A stretch of 64,000 nt of DNA from assembly GCA_024655965.1 (NCBI GenBank), contig JANLFL010000004.1, positions 1 through 64,000 of the forward strand, given 5' to 3'. Both the position numbers and the translations under genes were made by a program. This document shows, one piece after another, positions 49,216 to 59,320 of the stretch. Positions within the stretch are counted from its first letter, which is position 1. Each line of letters starts with the position of its first letter. Source of the DNA: Caldisericota bacterium (lineage in GTDB: Bacteria; Caldisericota; JANLFM01). Under the pieces are notes generated by a model. That model saw nothing but the letters and a program-made list of their open reading frames with translations. It made no database searches and was not told where the DNA came from.

Positions 49216-49772
49216 TAAACCTCCATTATGGAGCTTTCTTTCTTCTCCAGGGCAAGATCAACGAGCTCGATATACTTGTCAAGGAGCTTCTGGACTTTCT
49301 CCAGATAGCGGTCTCGGTCATCCTCGGAAATTTTTCCCTGGTCCTTCAGTTCCTTAATGCTCTCGTTCGCTTCCCGGCGATGGTTCCTGAGCTCAACCCT
49401 GCAATCTTCAGCCATTTTCTTCGCCGCTTTGACAAATTCCTTCCTCCGTTCCTCGGTTAAGGGAGGGAAAACCAAGCGAATAATTCCCCGGTCAACTTGG
49501 GGGGTGACCCCGAGATTTGCTTTGAGGATGGCTTTTTCAATCTCCTTGAGGATGGATTGATCCCAGGGCTGGATCACTAGGACCCGGGGCTCTGGAGTGC
49601 TGATCGTGGCTAACTGGTTGATGGGAAGCAGGGAACCGAAATAATTAACGGTGATCTTTTCCAATACCGCAGGGGTTACCTTCCCCGCCCGGATAGTCTT
49701 GAACTCTTCCTGCAAAAAGGAAAGGGCTTTGTTCATTCGTTCTTCGGTCTGTTTCAAAATCTCCTCGAGCAC
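49215..49772 (-). CDS. frr: Ribosome recycling factor
   Basis: RAGKVTPAVLEKITVNYFGSLLPINQLA, PPLTEERRKEFVK. Confidence 0.97.
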   Translation of the reverse strand: MLEEILKQTEERMNKALSFLQEEFKTIRAGKVTPAVLEKITVNYFGSLLPINQLATISTPEPRVLVIQPWDQSILKEIEKAILKANLGVTPQVDRGIIRLVFPPLTEERRKEFVKAAKKMAEDCRVELRNHRREANESIKELKDQGKISEDDRDRYLEKVQKLLDKYIELVDLALEKKESSIMEV

Positions 49773-49774
49773 CT

Positions 49775-50488
49775 TTATCCCTCCTTTACCTCGGTTCCGA
49801 TTTTCTCGCCCATGATTAACTTTTTTATGTTCTCCGGTTCGTTAATATTAAAAACAATGATCGGGATCTTGTTTTCCCGGCAGAGAGCAACCGCAGTCGC
49901 ATCCATCGCTTTGAGGTCCTTGGCGAGGTACTCGGTGTAGGTCAGGTTACTAAAAAGTTGGGCGTCTTTATCCTTTTTGGGGTCTGCAGTGTAGATTCCT
50001 TCCACTTTTGTTCCCCGAAGGAAGACTTCAGCGCCAATCTCGATTGCCCGGAGGGCTGCAGCGGTGTCCGAGGAAAAGAAGGGGCTTCCAACTCCAGCTG
50101 CGAAGATCACCACCCTCCCTTTCTCCAGGTGCCGGATGGCTTTTCGTCGAATATAGGGTTCGGCGATTTTTTGCATGTCGATGGCGGTTTGAACCCGGGT
50201 TGGAATTCCCATTTTTTCCAGCATTGCCTGGATGGCCAGGGAGTTCATGACCGTTGCCAGCATTCCCATGTAATCAGCGGTAGCGCGGTCAATTCCGATT
50301 TTTTCGGCCATTTCAACTCCCCGCCAGATGTTGCCCCCGCCAACTGCGACGGCAACTTCACAGCCCAGGCTCCTGATCTCCTCGATCTGGTGGCACACCG
50401 TCTCCAGAAACTGGGGATCGATCCCGAAATCAAGTTTTCCCTGCAGGGCTTCTCCGGAAATTTTTAGAAGAACCCTGCGGAACTTCAA
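49775..50488 (-). CDS. pyrH: UMP kinase
   Basis: RVLLKISGEALQG, VAVAVGGGNIWRG; start reassigned to TTG 50488 just after tsf stop. Confidence 0.95.
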   Translation of the reverse strand: MKFRRVLLKISGEALQGKLDFGIDPQFLETVCHQIEEIRSLGCEVAVAVGGGNIWRGVEMAEKIGIDRATADYMGMLATVMNSLAIQAMLEKMGIPTRVQTAIDMQKIAEPYIRRKAIRHLEKGRVVIFAAGVGSPFFSSDTAAALRAIEIGAEVFLRGTKVEGIYTADPKKDKDAQLFSNLTYTEYLAKDLKAMDATAVALCRENKIPIIVFNINEPENIKKLIMGEKIGTEVKEG

Positions 50489-50489
50489 A

Positions 50490-51089
50490 TTAGATTTCCT
50501 CTCCGAGCTTGAACCTGACGAACCTTCTGACCCGAACATTTTCCCCCACCTTTGCAATTAATTCTTTAATCAGGTCGTGGATGGTCTTTTGGGGATCCCG
50601 AACGTAAACCATCTCCATTAAGCAGTTTGTTTTAAAGAAGCTCTCAATCTTGGATTCGACGATCTTGTCAACCACTTTCTCGGGTTTCCCTTCCTGGAGA
50701 GCCTGTTTGCGGTAGATTTCCCTTTCCCGATCCAGAACCTCCTGAGGGACATCCTCCCTCTGAACGAAAGTCGGGGCTTCAGCGGCAATCTGAAGGCAAA
50801 GCTCCTTTGCCAGGGCCCGGAATTCAGGGGTCCGAGCGACAAAATCGGTCTCGCAGTTCAACTCAACCATGACCCCGAGTTTGCTGTCGTGGTGAATGTA
50901 AGCTTCGATAATACCTTCCTTTGCTTCCCGCCCCATCTTTTTGACCGCAGCCGCTAACCCTTTTTCCCTCAAAAGCTCTACGGCCTTATTAAAATCTCCC
51001 TGAGTTTCCCGGAGGGCATTTCGGCAGTCGAGGATTCCAGCCCCGGTCTTCTCGCGAAGTTCTTTAACCATTTCGGATGTTATTTCCAT
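50490..51089 (-). CDS. tsf: Elongation factor Ts
   Basis: VKELREKTGAGILDCRNAL, VELNCETDFVARTPEF. Confidence 0.97.
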   Translation of the reverse strand: MEITSEMVKELREKTGAGILDCRNALRETQGDFNKAVELLREKGLAAAVKKMGREAKEGIIEAYIHHDSKLGVMVELNCETDFVARTPEFRALAKELCLQIAAEAPTFVQREDVPQEVLDREREIYRKQALQEGKPEKVVDKIVESKIESFFKTNCLMEMVYVRDPQKTIHDLIKELIAKVGENVRVRRFVRFKLGEEI

Positions 51090-51110
51090 CTCAATTCTCC
51101 TTTCAGGGGA

Positions 51111-51914
51111 TTAAAAATTCTCCTCTTCCAAATCGATCGTGTCCAAGTACTTTTCTTCCTCTTCGATCATTTCGAGGACGGAAGCAAGAGTCTCCTCAGG
51201 AGCGGCTTCCGCAGCTTCCACCGGGAATTGAACACCTTCTCTGGCCTCAATGACCGCATCAGCGATTTTGCTGGCAATCAGTTTTACCGCTCTAATAGCA
51301 TCGTCGTTTCCGGGAATGGGGAAGTCAATTTGATCTGGATCGCAGTTGGTATCAACAATGGCAATTACCGGAATCTCTAATTTATTAGCCTCAACCACGG
51401 CGTTTTGGTCTTTCCGCGTATCTGTTACAAAAACTGCCCCGGGAAGATCGGTCATTCCTCGGATCCCTCCCAGGAAACGGCTAAGTTTGGTTTTTTCGCG
51501 CATCAAGGAGGAGACCTCTTTTCGCGGGAGCTTATCCATCACACCATCGGTCTCCATTTTCTCCAGTTCCGCCAGGCGATCCAGGCGCCTCTTTATGGTT
51601 TTGAAATTTGTGAGGGTCCCTCCCAGCCATCGCTCGTTGACGTAAAACATTCCGCACCTTTCGGCTTCAGTTTTTACCGCTTCTTGAGCTTGTTTCTTGG
51701 TCCCGACAAAGAGGATGGATTTTCCCTGGGAGACCACTTCCTTCACAAAGGCGTAAGCTTCCTCGAGTTTTTGAACAGTTAACTGAAGATCGATGATGTA
51801 AATTCCGTTCCGTTCAGTGAAGATGAATCTCCGCATTTTGGGATTCCAGCGCCTGGTTTGGTGCCCAAAATGAACTCCTGCCTCGAGCAGGCTCTTCATA
51901 CTGACTACTGCCAT
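51111..51914 (-). CDS. rpsB: Ribosomal protein S2
   Basis: [39 protein letters not shown]. Confidence 0.98.
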   Translation of the reverse strand: MAVVSMKSLLEAGVHFGHQTRRWNPKMRRFIFTERNGIYIIDLQLTVQKLEEAYAFVKEVVSQGKSILFVGTKKQAQEAVKTEAERCGMFYVNERWLGGTLTNFKTIKRRLDRLAELEKMETDGVMDKLPRKEVSSLMREKTKLSRFLGGIRGMTDLPGAVFVTDTRKDQNAVVEANKLEIPVIAIVDTNCDPDQIDFPIPGNDDAIRAVKLIASKIADAVIEAREGVQFPVEAAEAAPEETLASVLEMIEEEEKYLDTIDLEEENF

Positions 51915-51944
51915 TTTAAATTCCTCCTATTGGTTATTTTCCTC

Positions 51945-52003
51945 CACTTCCCTCATCTTGGGACGAGACCTGTCAAGGCCACCGCGTCTCCAATCAGGAA
52001 GTG
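51945..52003 (-). ncRNA. Candidate structured leader of rpsB
   Basis: Perfect 7-bp closing stem CACTTCC/GGAAGTG plus internal GAGAC/GTCTC and CTCGTC-CCAA-GATGAG; promoter TTGCTT-N17-TATACT at 52018..52046. Confidence 0.5.
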
Positions 52004-52058
52004 TGCGAAATCGCTTTAGTATAATAAGGATTTTTATTTCAAGCAAGGCCGGGGGCGC

Positions 52059-53117
52059 TTATCTCCTGACGAACAAGTTTCCCGGGAGAGAACGGATAAG
52101 CCCTTTTACTTCAAGAAGGGAGAGCGAAGCGAGGACGGTTCCCGTACCAAGGTCAACTTGGGCGAGAATATCCTCAAGGGGTAAGGGTTCGCTGGAAAGG
52201 GTTTCAAGAATTTTCCTCTCCTCGAAAGTCAATTTTTCCTCCTTTTTCTCCTCGGGAAACAGGGTGAGCCCAAAGTCTTCCAGGATATCTTGAGCGCTCT
52301 CCACCAGCTTTGCCCCATCCTTTATCAATTGATGGCATCCCCTGCTTGAGGGGGAAAAGACGGAACCAGGGACCACATAGACCTCAATTCCCATATCCAG
52401 GGCAAAGTCGCAAGTAATCAAGGCCCCTGATCCCTCCCCTGCCTCGATTACCAAAACCCCCCGGGAAAGGGCGGCAATTATCCTGTTTCTGGAGGGAAAA
52501 TGCCATTGGTTCGGGGAGGTTTCGGGCGGATACTCGGAAATCAAGCATCCGTTTAAGATTATTTTTTCCGCCAGCTTTTTGTTCTCCGGAGGATAGATTT
52601 TCTTGAAACCGGAACCAAGAACCGCAATGGTCCTCCCCCCAGTTTCCAAGGCAGCTTGGTGAGCCACACTGTCCAGGCCTCTCGCCAAGCCGGAGACGAT
52701 TCCCAATCCTGCACGAGAAAGATCAGCGGAAATTCGAAAAGCCACTTCTTTTCCGTAATTTGTGGGCTTCCTCGTCCCCACTACGGCAATGTTTTTTTCG
52801 TAAAAAATCTCCCCTCCCCAGAGGTAAATCACTGGAGGTGGGTCTTCCAGCCGATTAAGGCATTCAGGATAAGATGGGGACGACCTCCCCAGGACTTTAA
52901 TCCCTTTCTCCTGACACCACTTTTGGGTTTTTTCCACCTCTTTCCAATCGAGGGACTTTACCTTCAGGTAAAAGTCCTCATCCAGAGGAAGCTCTCTCCA
53001 GGCTTTCCCGGAGAAGAATTCTTCTGGAGTCAAACCCCTCAACTGGAAATTGATTCTCCGGGGGGAGAAATGAGGAGCCAGAAAACTCAAAGCGATAAGG
53101 TTTAAATCCAGATTCAA
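52059..53117 (-). CDS. dprA: DNA processing protein DprA
   Basis: AVVGTRKPTNYG, VSGLARGLDSVAHQAAL, FPSRNRIIAALS. Confidence 0.95.
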   Translation of the reverse strand: MNLDLNLIALSFLAPHFSPRRINFQLRGLTPEEFFSGKAWRELPLDEDFYLKVKSLDWKEVEKTQKWCQEKGIKVLGRSSPSYPECLNRLEDPPPVIYLWGGEIFYEKNIAVVGTRKPTNYGKEVAFRISADLSRAGLGIVSGLARGLDSVAHQAALETGGRTIAVLGSGFKKIYPPENKKLAEKIILNGCLISEYPPETSPNQWHFPSRNRIIAALSRGVLVIEAGEGSGALITCDFALDMGIEVYVVPGSVFSPSSRGCHQLIKDGAKLVESAQDILEDFGLTLFPEEKKEEKLTFEERKILETLSSEPLPLEDILAQVDLGTGTVLASLSLLEVKGLIRSLPGNLFVRR

Positions 53118-54634
53118 ACCAACTCCTCGCTTCCCCTGTATTGAAGGGCTTCAGCAAGGTGGGGTAATTTGATGGTTTCCGACCCTTCCAGATCGGCGAT
53201 TGTCCGCGCAAGTTTTAAGGTCCGGTCGTAAGAGCGGGCAGTGAGATTAAGCCTTTCCACCGCCTGTTTTAGAAATTGCCTTTCGGTTGACCCCAGGGGG
53301 CAGAACTTCTTGATCTGCCGGCTTGAGAGTTGGGAATTTGTCCGAATCCCCAAAAGTTCGTACCTCTCTTTTTGCAACAGACGAGCTTTCTCAACCCTTG
53401 CCCTCATTTCCTTTGACTGTTCTTTAAAATCGCCCGAGGTCAATTCTTCCGCAGTAAGAGGGGGAACAACAATGTGGATGTCGAATCGATCCCAAATTGG
53501 CCCGGAAATCTTGTTCCAGTAACGCCGAACTTCCCCCTGGGTGCAACGGCAGGCCTTGTTGGGATCGAGACGGTACCCACAGGGGCAAGGGTTCATGGAA
53601 GCCACGAGCATGAAATTGGCGGGAAAATTCACCGTGCCGTGGACCCTGGTAATGGAAACGCTCCCTTCTTCAAGAGGCTGTCTGAGAGCCTCGAGGGCAT
53701 CCCGACGAAATTCTGGAAATTCATCCAGGAAAAGGACACCGTTGTGGGAAAGAGAAACCTCCCCTGGGGATGGGTTTGTTCCCCCTCCCACCAGCCCGGC
53801 ATAGGAGATGCTGTGATGCGGAGAGCGAAAAGGCCTTTGGGAGACAAGTCTTCCCTCCCCAAGGAGACCGGAAATCGAATAAATTTCCGTGACCTCGAGG
53901 ATCTCCTCCCGGCTCATCGGGGGCATGATCGTCACGATCCTTTTGGCAAGCATCGTCTTTCCTGCTCCGGGACTGCCAATCATTAAAAGGTGATGGCCTC
54001 CGGCAACCGCAACTTCGATCGCCCTCTTTGCCGCCTCCTGACCCTTTATTTCCCCGAAGTCAAGGCTGGAGAAATCAGGGGAGGAAGGTCCGAAGCCCGA
54101 ACTACTCTCCGGTTCAATGACCAAATCCCCGTTTAAAAAGGAAACGATTTGAGAAAGAGTTTCCGCCCCGTAAACTTTTACCCCTTCTATTAGGGTGGCT
54201 TCAGGAGCAGAAGGCCTGGGAACCACGAATTCCTCAAACCCAAGCATCCTGGCCCTTTTTACGATGGGCAATACCCCCCTTATTGGTTTCAACTCCCCGG
54301 AAAGGGAGAGCTCCCCCAGGAAAACCTTTTCAAAGAAAGAGAGGGAACTTATCTGCCCTGAAGCTGCGAGCACCCCGATGGCAATGGGAAGGTCATACTG
54401 GGGCCCTTCCTTCCTCAAGTCTCCGGGAGCGAGGTTCACCGTGATCCGGGAAAGAGGAAAGGAGAACCCGGAATTCTTAATCGCAGATCTCACCCTTTCC
54501 CTCGATTCCTGAACCGCAGCATCTGGAAGCCCGACAATTGAAAAAGAGGGCAAGCCAGAGCTGATATCAACTTCTACCTGAGCGGGAATGGCATTCAGCC
54601 CATCGAGGGCAAAGCTCAAAATCCTGCTGGGCAT
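53114..54634 (-). CDS. comM: YifB/ComM family Mg-chelatase-like AAA ATPase
   Basis: GSPGAGKTMLAKRI, NGVLFLDEFPEF, NPCPCGY. Confidence 0.95.
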   Translation of the reverse strand: MPSRILSFALDGLNAIPAQVEVDISSGLPSFSIVGLPDAAVQESRERVRSAIKNSGFSFPLSRITVNLAPGDLRKEGPQYDLPIAIGVLAASGQISSLSFFEKVFLGELSLSGELKPIRGVLPIVKRARMLGFEEFVVPRPSAPEATLIEGVKVYGAETLSQIVSFLNGDLVIEPESSSGFGPSSPDFSSLDFGEIKGQEAAKRAIEVAVAGGHHLLMIGSPGAGKTMLAKRIVTIMPPMSREEILEVTEIYSISGLLGEGRLVSQRPFRSPHHSISYAGLVGGGTNPSPGEVSLSHNGVLFLDEFPEFRRDALEALRQPLEEGSVSITRVHGTVNFPANFMLVASMNPCPCGYRLDPNKACRCTQGEVRRYWNKISGPIWDRFDIHIVVPPLTAEELTSGDFKEQSKEMRARVEKARLLQKERYELLGIRTNSQLSSRQIKKFCPLGSTERQFLKQAVERLNLTARSYDRTLKLARTIADLEGSETIKLPHLAEALQYRGSEELV

Positions 54635-54638
54635 CTGA

Positions 54639-55001
54639 TCAATCCTCCAAAAAATTTTCTATGTGCTGAATTTCTCTCACCCTTCCTCCCGTATCCAAGA
54701 GGATTGCCACAAGGTCAAACCGAAAAGCCTTTTCGAAGATCTGCTTCTCCGCTAAATATTGATACCCAGTCCGAAGAAGCCTTTCCTTTTTAAAGGGGGT
54801 AAGGCTCTCCAGGGGGTGTCCCGAGGCAAGGGATTTCCGAGTTTTCACTTCCACGAAGACGATGACGCCGTTCTTCACGCAGACGAGGTCGATTTCTCCC
54901 CCTTTTCTGCGAAAATTCCTTTCCAGGATGCGGAAACCCGCCCTCCGGAGGAACTTTTCCGCTAACTTTTCACCATGTGGACCTAAATCAGAGCTCTCCA
55001 T
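54639..55001 (-). CDS. YraN family (UPF0102) nuclease-like protein
   Basis: LGPHGEKLAEKFLRRAGFRILERNFRRKGGEIDLV, FVEVKTRKS. Confidence 0.93.
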   Translation of the reverse strand: MESSDLGPHGEKLAEKFLRRAGFRILERNFRRKGGEIDLVCVKNGVIVFVEVKTRKSLASGHPLESLTPFKKERLLRTGYQYLAEKQIFEKAFRFDLVAILLDTGGRVREIQHIENFLED

Positions 55002-55647
55002 CCTCCAGGAAGGACCTCAAACACTTCCAGTTTATCCGGTGCTCGCAAGAAATGCCCTCTTTCTCGATTGCTAAAAAGTGATCCCTGGTGGCATATCCCT
55101 TGTGTTTCCCAAAACCGTAAATGGGGTAAATTTTATCGAGGGCAAGCATGATTGTATCCCGGTAAACTTTGGCAAGGATGGAGGCAGAGGCAATCACCCC
55201 GCTTTTGGCATCCCCTTTTATCACCGGGATCTGAGGAGGATTTTTCGCCCCGTCAAATGACCATTTCCCGTCAATCAGAACAACCCCGGGCCGGAGTCCC
55301 AGGCCACGGAATGCCCTTTTGAATGCCAGAAGGTTAGCCTGATGCATGTTCAGGTGGTTTATCTCCAAGGGGGTGACGATTCCGAAGGAAAATTTCAAGC
55401 AGGAGTGGATAATCTTGAAGAATAGAGCCCTTCTTGCTTCTTCGCTAAGGGCTTTTGAATCCTTGACCTTGATTTCGGGACAGGGCTGGGACCAGGCAAC
55501 CGCACAAGCCACTAAAGGACCGGCTAAAGGGCCTCTACCGGCCTCATCAATCCCGCAAACAGTCTTGAATTTTTCAAAAAAAGGAAGGTCGAAACTCCAG
55601 AGGTTTGAAGAAGTTAAAAGTTCCACTTGAAATGATTGAAGGGCCAA
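54988..55647 (-). CDS. rnhB: Ribonuclease HII
   Basis: GIDEAGRGPLAGPLVACAV, KGDAKSGVIASASILAKV. Confidence 0.96.
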   Translation of the reverse strand: MALQSFQVELLTSSNLWSFDLPFFEKFKTVCGIDEAGRGPLAGPLVACAVAWSQPCPEIKVKDSKALSEEARRALFFKIIHSCLKFSFGIVTPLEINHLNMHQANLLAFKRAFRGLGLRPGVVLIDGKWSFDGAKNPPQIPVIKGDAKSGVIASASILAKVYRDTIMLALDKIYPIYGFGKHKGYATRDHFLAIEKEGISCEHRINWKCLRSFLEDGEL

Positions 55648-56213
55648 AAACAGAGGAAAGTTTTCCCCTCCAGAGAAGCGATGGAGACAGGACCAAAATA
55701 CCTCGAGTCAGAGCTGTTCATCCGGTTATCACCCATCACAAAAACCGTCCCCTCCGGAACGACAATGTGGTTGAACTTCCCTCCGGAGGTTTCCCCCAGA
55801 GCATAGGGCTCGTCGAGGGGTGATCCATTAACAAATACTTTTCCATCTTTTATGTCAACCGTCTCTCCCGGCAAACCGATTACCCTTTTAATATAAGGCT
55901 TCTCCATTTGCCCCCCCGGAGGCATGAAAACGACGACATCGCCCCTCCTGGGGGTTCCAAGCTTATAAGCCAGTTTGTTAACCAGAATGAAATCCCCTTC
56001 CTCCAAAGTGGGATGCATGGAACTGAGGTGCACCTGAAAAGGTTGGACTACGAAAGTCCTCAGCAAAAGGGCAAGGATTAAAGCAATGAGAATGGTTTCA
56101 ATCCATTCCCACAAGGCCGACCTCTGCTTTTTGGATTTTTCCGGAAGGGACTGTTCCAGGTTCTCTACCTGGTCTTCACTTACCCCATTCTCAGGAGAGT
56201 TTTCTTTCTCCAC
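55614..56213 (-). CDS. lepB: Signal peptidase I
   Basis: [54 protein letters not shown]. Confidence 0.96.
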   Translation of the reverse strand: MEKENSPENGVSEDQVENLEQSLPEKSKKQRSALWEWIETILIALILALLLRTFVVQPFQVHLSSMHPTLEEGDFILVNKLAYKLGTPRRGDVVVFMPPGGQMEKPYIKRVIGLPGETVDIKDGKVFVNGSPLDEPYALGETSGGKFNHIVVPEGTVFVMGDNRMNSSDSRYFGPVSIASLEGKTFLCFWPFNHFKWNF

Positions 56214-56535
56214 TTACCTTCCGCTCTTTTCCTACCTTTTCCCTCAAATAATAAAGTTTTGCCCGCATCACTTTCGCTTTGCGCACCACCTCGATTTTTT
56301 CAATTGAGGGGGAATTAACGAAGAAGACCTTCTCAACCCCAACTCCGTGAGAAATTTTCCTCACAGTGAATGATTCCACGCGGCTAGGACCCTTTCGAGC
56401 GATCACGATTCCCTCGAAAACCTGGATCCTTTCTTTCCCTCCTTCGACGATGCGAACATGGACCCTTACGGTGTCGCCGATTTTAAAGTCAGCCGGATTC
56501 TCCTTAATATTTCCACCCAGTTGGGCTAAATTCAT
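56191..56535 (-). CDS. rplS: Ribosomal protein L19
   Basis: [32 protein letters not shown]; start likely M at 56535. Confidence 0.96.
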   Translation of the reverse strand: MNLAQLGGNIKENPADFKIGDTVRVHVRIVEGGKERIQVFEGIVIARKGPSRVESFTVRKISHGVGVEKVFFVNSPSIEKIEVVRKAKVMRAKLYYLREKVGKERKVSGERKLS

Positions 56536-56612
56536 CTTTTTTGCTCCTTTCACTTCGCATTTCAAGGTTTCAATCCTATCAGTTTTAATCCGGTTCTTCA
56601 AGTCCCCGTGGG

Positions 56613-57173
56613 TTATTTTAAGCGAAAGATACGGTCGAGCATAATTGCGCAGGCTGTCCGAACAGAAAGGTGGTTATAATCGGAAGTGTGGGCAATTGGC
56701 TCAAGGAAAAAATCCCCTTTTTCAATCTCTTCCCGGGAAATTCCCCATCCCGTCCCAAGAACTAACAACCCGGGCCTTTTGGAAACCAGGATCTTTCTTT
56801 TAAGTTGTGAATAGGAAAGGAAGGGCTTCACCGTTCGGGCATCGGTATATACCGAAAAGGGAGGAAGGCCAAAGGCAAGTTCCAAATCATCCTTTGCCTG
56901 CTGGAGGGTTTCCACCACTTTGACCAATTTTAGGGCTTCCTTCCTATCGGGGTTGATCTGGGAGCCTTTCCCCCCGGTCCAGTATTCGATGATCCTTAAA
57001 GCGATTTTCCGTTGGCTCTCATAGGGGTGGACGATGTAATAGGAAAAAAGGTCATAGGTCCTTGCCAAGCGAGCAATATCGTGGATGTCGAAGTTGGTGA
57101 TGTTGGTCACGGAAATTCCTCCGCACCGGTCATAAATCGGGTAGTGGACGAGGGCAAGGGCCAACTTGTTCAT
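56613..57173 (-). CDS. SPOUT-type RNA methyltransferase domain protein
   Basis: Adjacent to trm[38 protein letters not shown]. Confidence 0.75.
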   Translation of the reverse strand: MNKLALALVHYPIYDRCGGISVTNITNFDIHDIARLARTYDLFSYYIVHPYESQRKIALRIIEYWTGGKGSQINPDRKEALKLVKVVETLQQAKDDLELAFGLPPFSVYTDARTVKPFLSYSQLKRKILVSKRPGLLVLGTGWGISREEIEKGDFFLEPIAHTSDYNHLSVRTACAIMLDRIFRLK

Positions 57174-57913
57174 TGGTTTTTCTTCAAAATCCCTTCCAGG
57201 ACCTGGAGGGTCTCAGAAAGGATTTTCCTCTCTTTGGGGTTTAGCTCCTTCTTGGAAAGAAGATCCGGACGGAAGAACAAGGTTTTTAAAAGGGAGTTCC
57301 TCAGCCTCCAATCGCTAATCGCAGCATGGTGACCCGAGATTAAAATCTCAGGAATGGTCAATTCCCTGGGCCTTGTGAAATGATCATACTCCAGAAGTCC
57401 TTCGAAAAAGGATTCTTCCCCAAGGGATTCAATGTTCCCCAAAACCCCAGGGGTCAGGCGGGAAATTGCATCAATTATCACCATAGCCGGAAGTTCTCCC
57501 CCGGAGGTGACGAAATCGCCCAGGGAGATCTCTTCATCGCAGACCTCCCTCACCCGGGAGTCAACTCCTTCGTAGTGACCACAAATCAGGCAGATGTCCT
57601 TCATCCGGGCAAGCTCCAGCGCTTTTTGGTGAGAGAATCTGGTTCCTCCGGGTCCAAGAAGGATGGTATAGACGCCTTCCGCTTCTTTTTTAACCCCGTT
57701 TAAAGCTTTAAATATGGGTTCGGCGAGCATCACCATTCCTGGTCCCCCTCCAAAAGGGTAATCGTCGGTTGTGCGGTGCTTATCCCGGGAAAAATCCCTC
57801 AAGTTCAAGGTTTTTACTTCCACGACCCCGTTTTTTATCGCCCTCCCAAGGACGCTGTAATCCTCGAGGAACTTAAAAATTTCTGGAAAAACGGTGAGCA
57901 CGAAAAATCTCAT
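57170..57913 (-). CDS. trmD: tRNA (guanine-N1)-methyltransferase
   Basis: TVFPEIF, DDYPFGGGPGMVM, GHYEGVDSRV, EISLGDFVTSGGE. Confidence 0.97.
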   Translation of the reverse strand: MRFFVLTVFPEIFKFLEDYSVLGRAIKNGVVEVKTLNLRDFSRDKHRTTDDYPFGGGPGMVMLAEPIFKALNGVKKEAEGVYTILLGPGGTRFSHQKALELARMKDICLICGHYEGVDSRVREVCDEEISLGDFVTSGGELPAMVIIDAISRLTPGVLGNIESLGEESFFEGLLEYDHFTRPRELTIPEILISGHHAAISDWRLRNSLLKTLFFRPDLLSKKELNPKERKILSETLQVLEGILKKNQ

Positions 57914-58419
57914 CTGACGATCCCCCAGTCCTTTACGAGGATATAGCCTTCCTGGAGATTAACCTCTATTACTGCCTCTTTGAGGGCAGGAACCATAACG
58001 GTGTTCCCTGATGAATCCCTGATGAGGAAGACGTCGTTCCCCGAAAGGGGCCAAACTTCAAAGATTTCTCCTATGGTTTCCCCGGAATCCGACAACACCT
58101 TCAACCCCTTTAAATCTTCCACGTAGAATTCCCCCTCGGGAAGCGGGGGCCTCTCGCTTGAGGGAATCCGAAGGGAGGAACCGGAGAAGGCTTCCGCCTG
58201 GCTTCGGTTTTCGATCCCTGCCAATTTCAATAAAAGGAAAGGCCCCTGAAATTTCACCGCTTCTATTTTTTTTGGCTCCCCGTTGAGGAAAACCCTTTCT
58301 ATTTCTTGAAACCGCTCCGGGGAGGTAAAAGGTTTGACCTTAACCCATCCCGAGACCCCGTGGGCTTTAAGGATCTTCCCCACGCAGACATATTTGAAGC
58401 TATCACCGAATCTCGACAA
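57910..58419 (-). CDS. rimM: Ribosome maturation factor RimM
   Basis: VGKILKAHGVSGWVKVKPFT, PRC-barrel region. Confidence 0.95.
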   Translation of the reverse strand: MSRFGDSFKYVCVGKILKAHGVSGWVKVKPFTSPERFQEIERVFLNGEPKKIEAVKFQGPFLLLKLAGIENRSQAEAFSGSSLRIPSSERPPLPEGEFYVEDLKGLKVLSDSGETIGEIFEVWPLSGNDVFLIRDSSGNTVMVPALKEAVIEVNLQEGYILVKDWGIVR

Positions 58420-58801
58420 TGATTCCGTCTCGGATTACGATCTCCTGCCTGCCGATTTTTTGAAACAAGTCATCTCCAACATTGACTTCAACCAACCCCT
58501 CGAGGGTACCTTGAGGGTATTCAGAACCGGGGGGGAGGCTTTCCACTTCTTTGATTTTCTCGTTGATTTGAGCCTTCACGAGCTCCTGTTTCTTCTTTTC
58601 CTCTTCGATCTCCTGTCTGACCGCCATCATCTGTTGAATGTTCTGGCTGTCCATGCCCAGGAGATACCTTCTCCCCTGAGTCTCCAGCTGCTCAATCCCC
58701 AAGTCAATTTCCTTGATAGCGGCTTTCAGCTTAGAAAGCAAATCCTGGCGAAAATTTTCCGTAACGATTGCCTTAACCAGAACTGTCTGCTTAAGAAGCA
58801 T
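58403..58801 (-). CDS. YlqD-like protein
   Basis: Coiled-coil protein between khpA and rimM. Confidence 0.7.
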   Translation of the reverse strand: MLLKQTVLVKAIVTENFRQDLLSKLKAAIKEIDLGIEQLETQGRRYLLGMDSQNIQQMMAVRQEIEEEKKKQELVKAQINEKIKEVESLPPGSEYPQGTLEGLVEVNVGDDLFQKIGRQEIVIRDGIIVEIR

Positions 58802-58815
58802 TCCTTTTTCTCCTT

Positions 58816-59043
58816 TCAGGCGATGCTGATTGTGATCCTCTTTTTGGGTGTCCCGAAAATGTTCCTTACCACCGTCCGGATCGCTTTTATTACCCTACCG
58901 TTCTTTCCGATCACCTTTCCCAGGTCTTCTTTGGCAACCTTTATGGTGATCTCGATGGCTTCCGCGGTCTCCCTTTGGGAAATTTCCACTTCCTCCGGGT
59001 GATCAACCAAACTTTTCACCGTGAATTCCAAAAACCCCATCAA
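58816..59043 (-). CDS. khpA: KH domain RNA-binding protein
   Basis: LGKVIGKNGRVIKAIRTVV KH motif. Confidence 0.94.
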   Translation of the reverse strand: MMGFLEFTVKSLVDHPEEVEISQRETAEAIEITIKVAKEDLGKVIGKNGRVIKAIRTVVRNIFGTPKKRITISIA

Positions 59044-59045
59044 TT

Positions 59046-59318
59046 CTAAGATCCCTTCTTCATCTGCAGGAATTTCTGCCAGATTCCCTGGGATCTAAGC
59101 AACTCCCTTGCGGAATCTGTGGGCTGAACCCCTTTTGAAAGCCAGAAAAGGATCCTCTCTTCCTCCAGTTTTACTGAGGGTGGATCTGTCCGGGGATTGT
59201 AACTTCCCAGGTTTTCGATGTATGCCCCGTCCCGGGAAGCCCTCGAGTCGGTGAGGACTAAACGATAGGTTGGTTTCCGAGGAGCACCCTGTCTTGTAAG
59301 TCTGATTTTAACTGCCAT
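59046..59318 (-). CDS. rpsP: Ribosomal protein S16
   Basis: MAVKIRLTRQGAPRKPTYRLVLTDSRASRDG. Confidence 0.97.
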   Translation of the reverse strand: MAVKIRLTRQGAPRKPTYRLVLTDSRASRDGAYIENLGSYNPRTDPPSVKLEEERILFWLSKGVQPTDSARELLRSQGIWQKFLQMKKGS

Positions 59319-59320
59319 TT

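Noticed and set aside
55614-55647. 34-bp lepB/rnhB overlap as an unusual gene overlap
   Set aside because: Most likely the rnhB start is annotated too far upstream; its conserved region begins later
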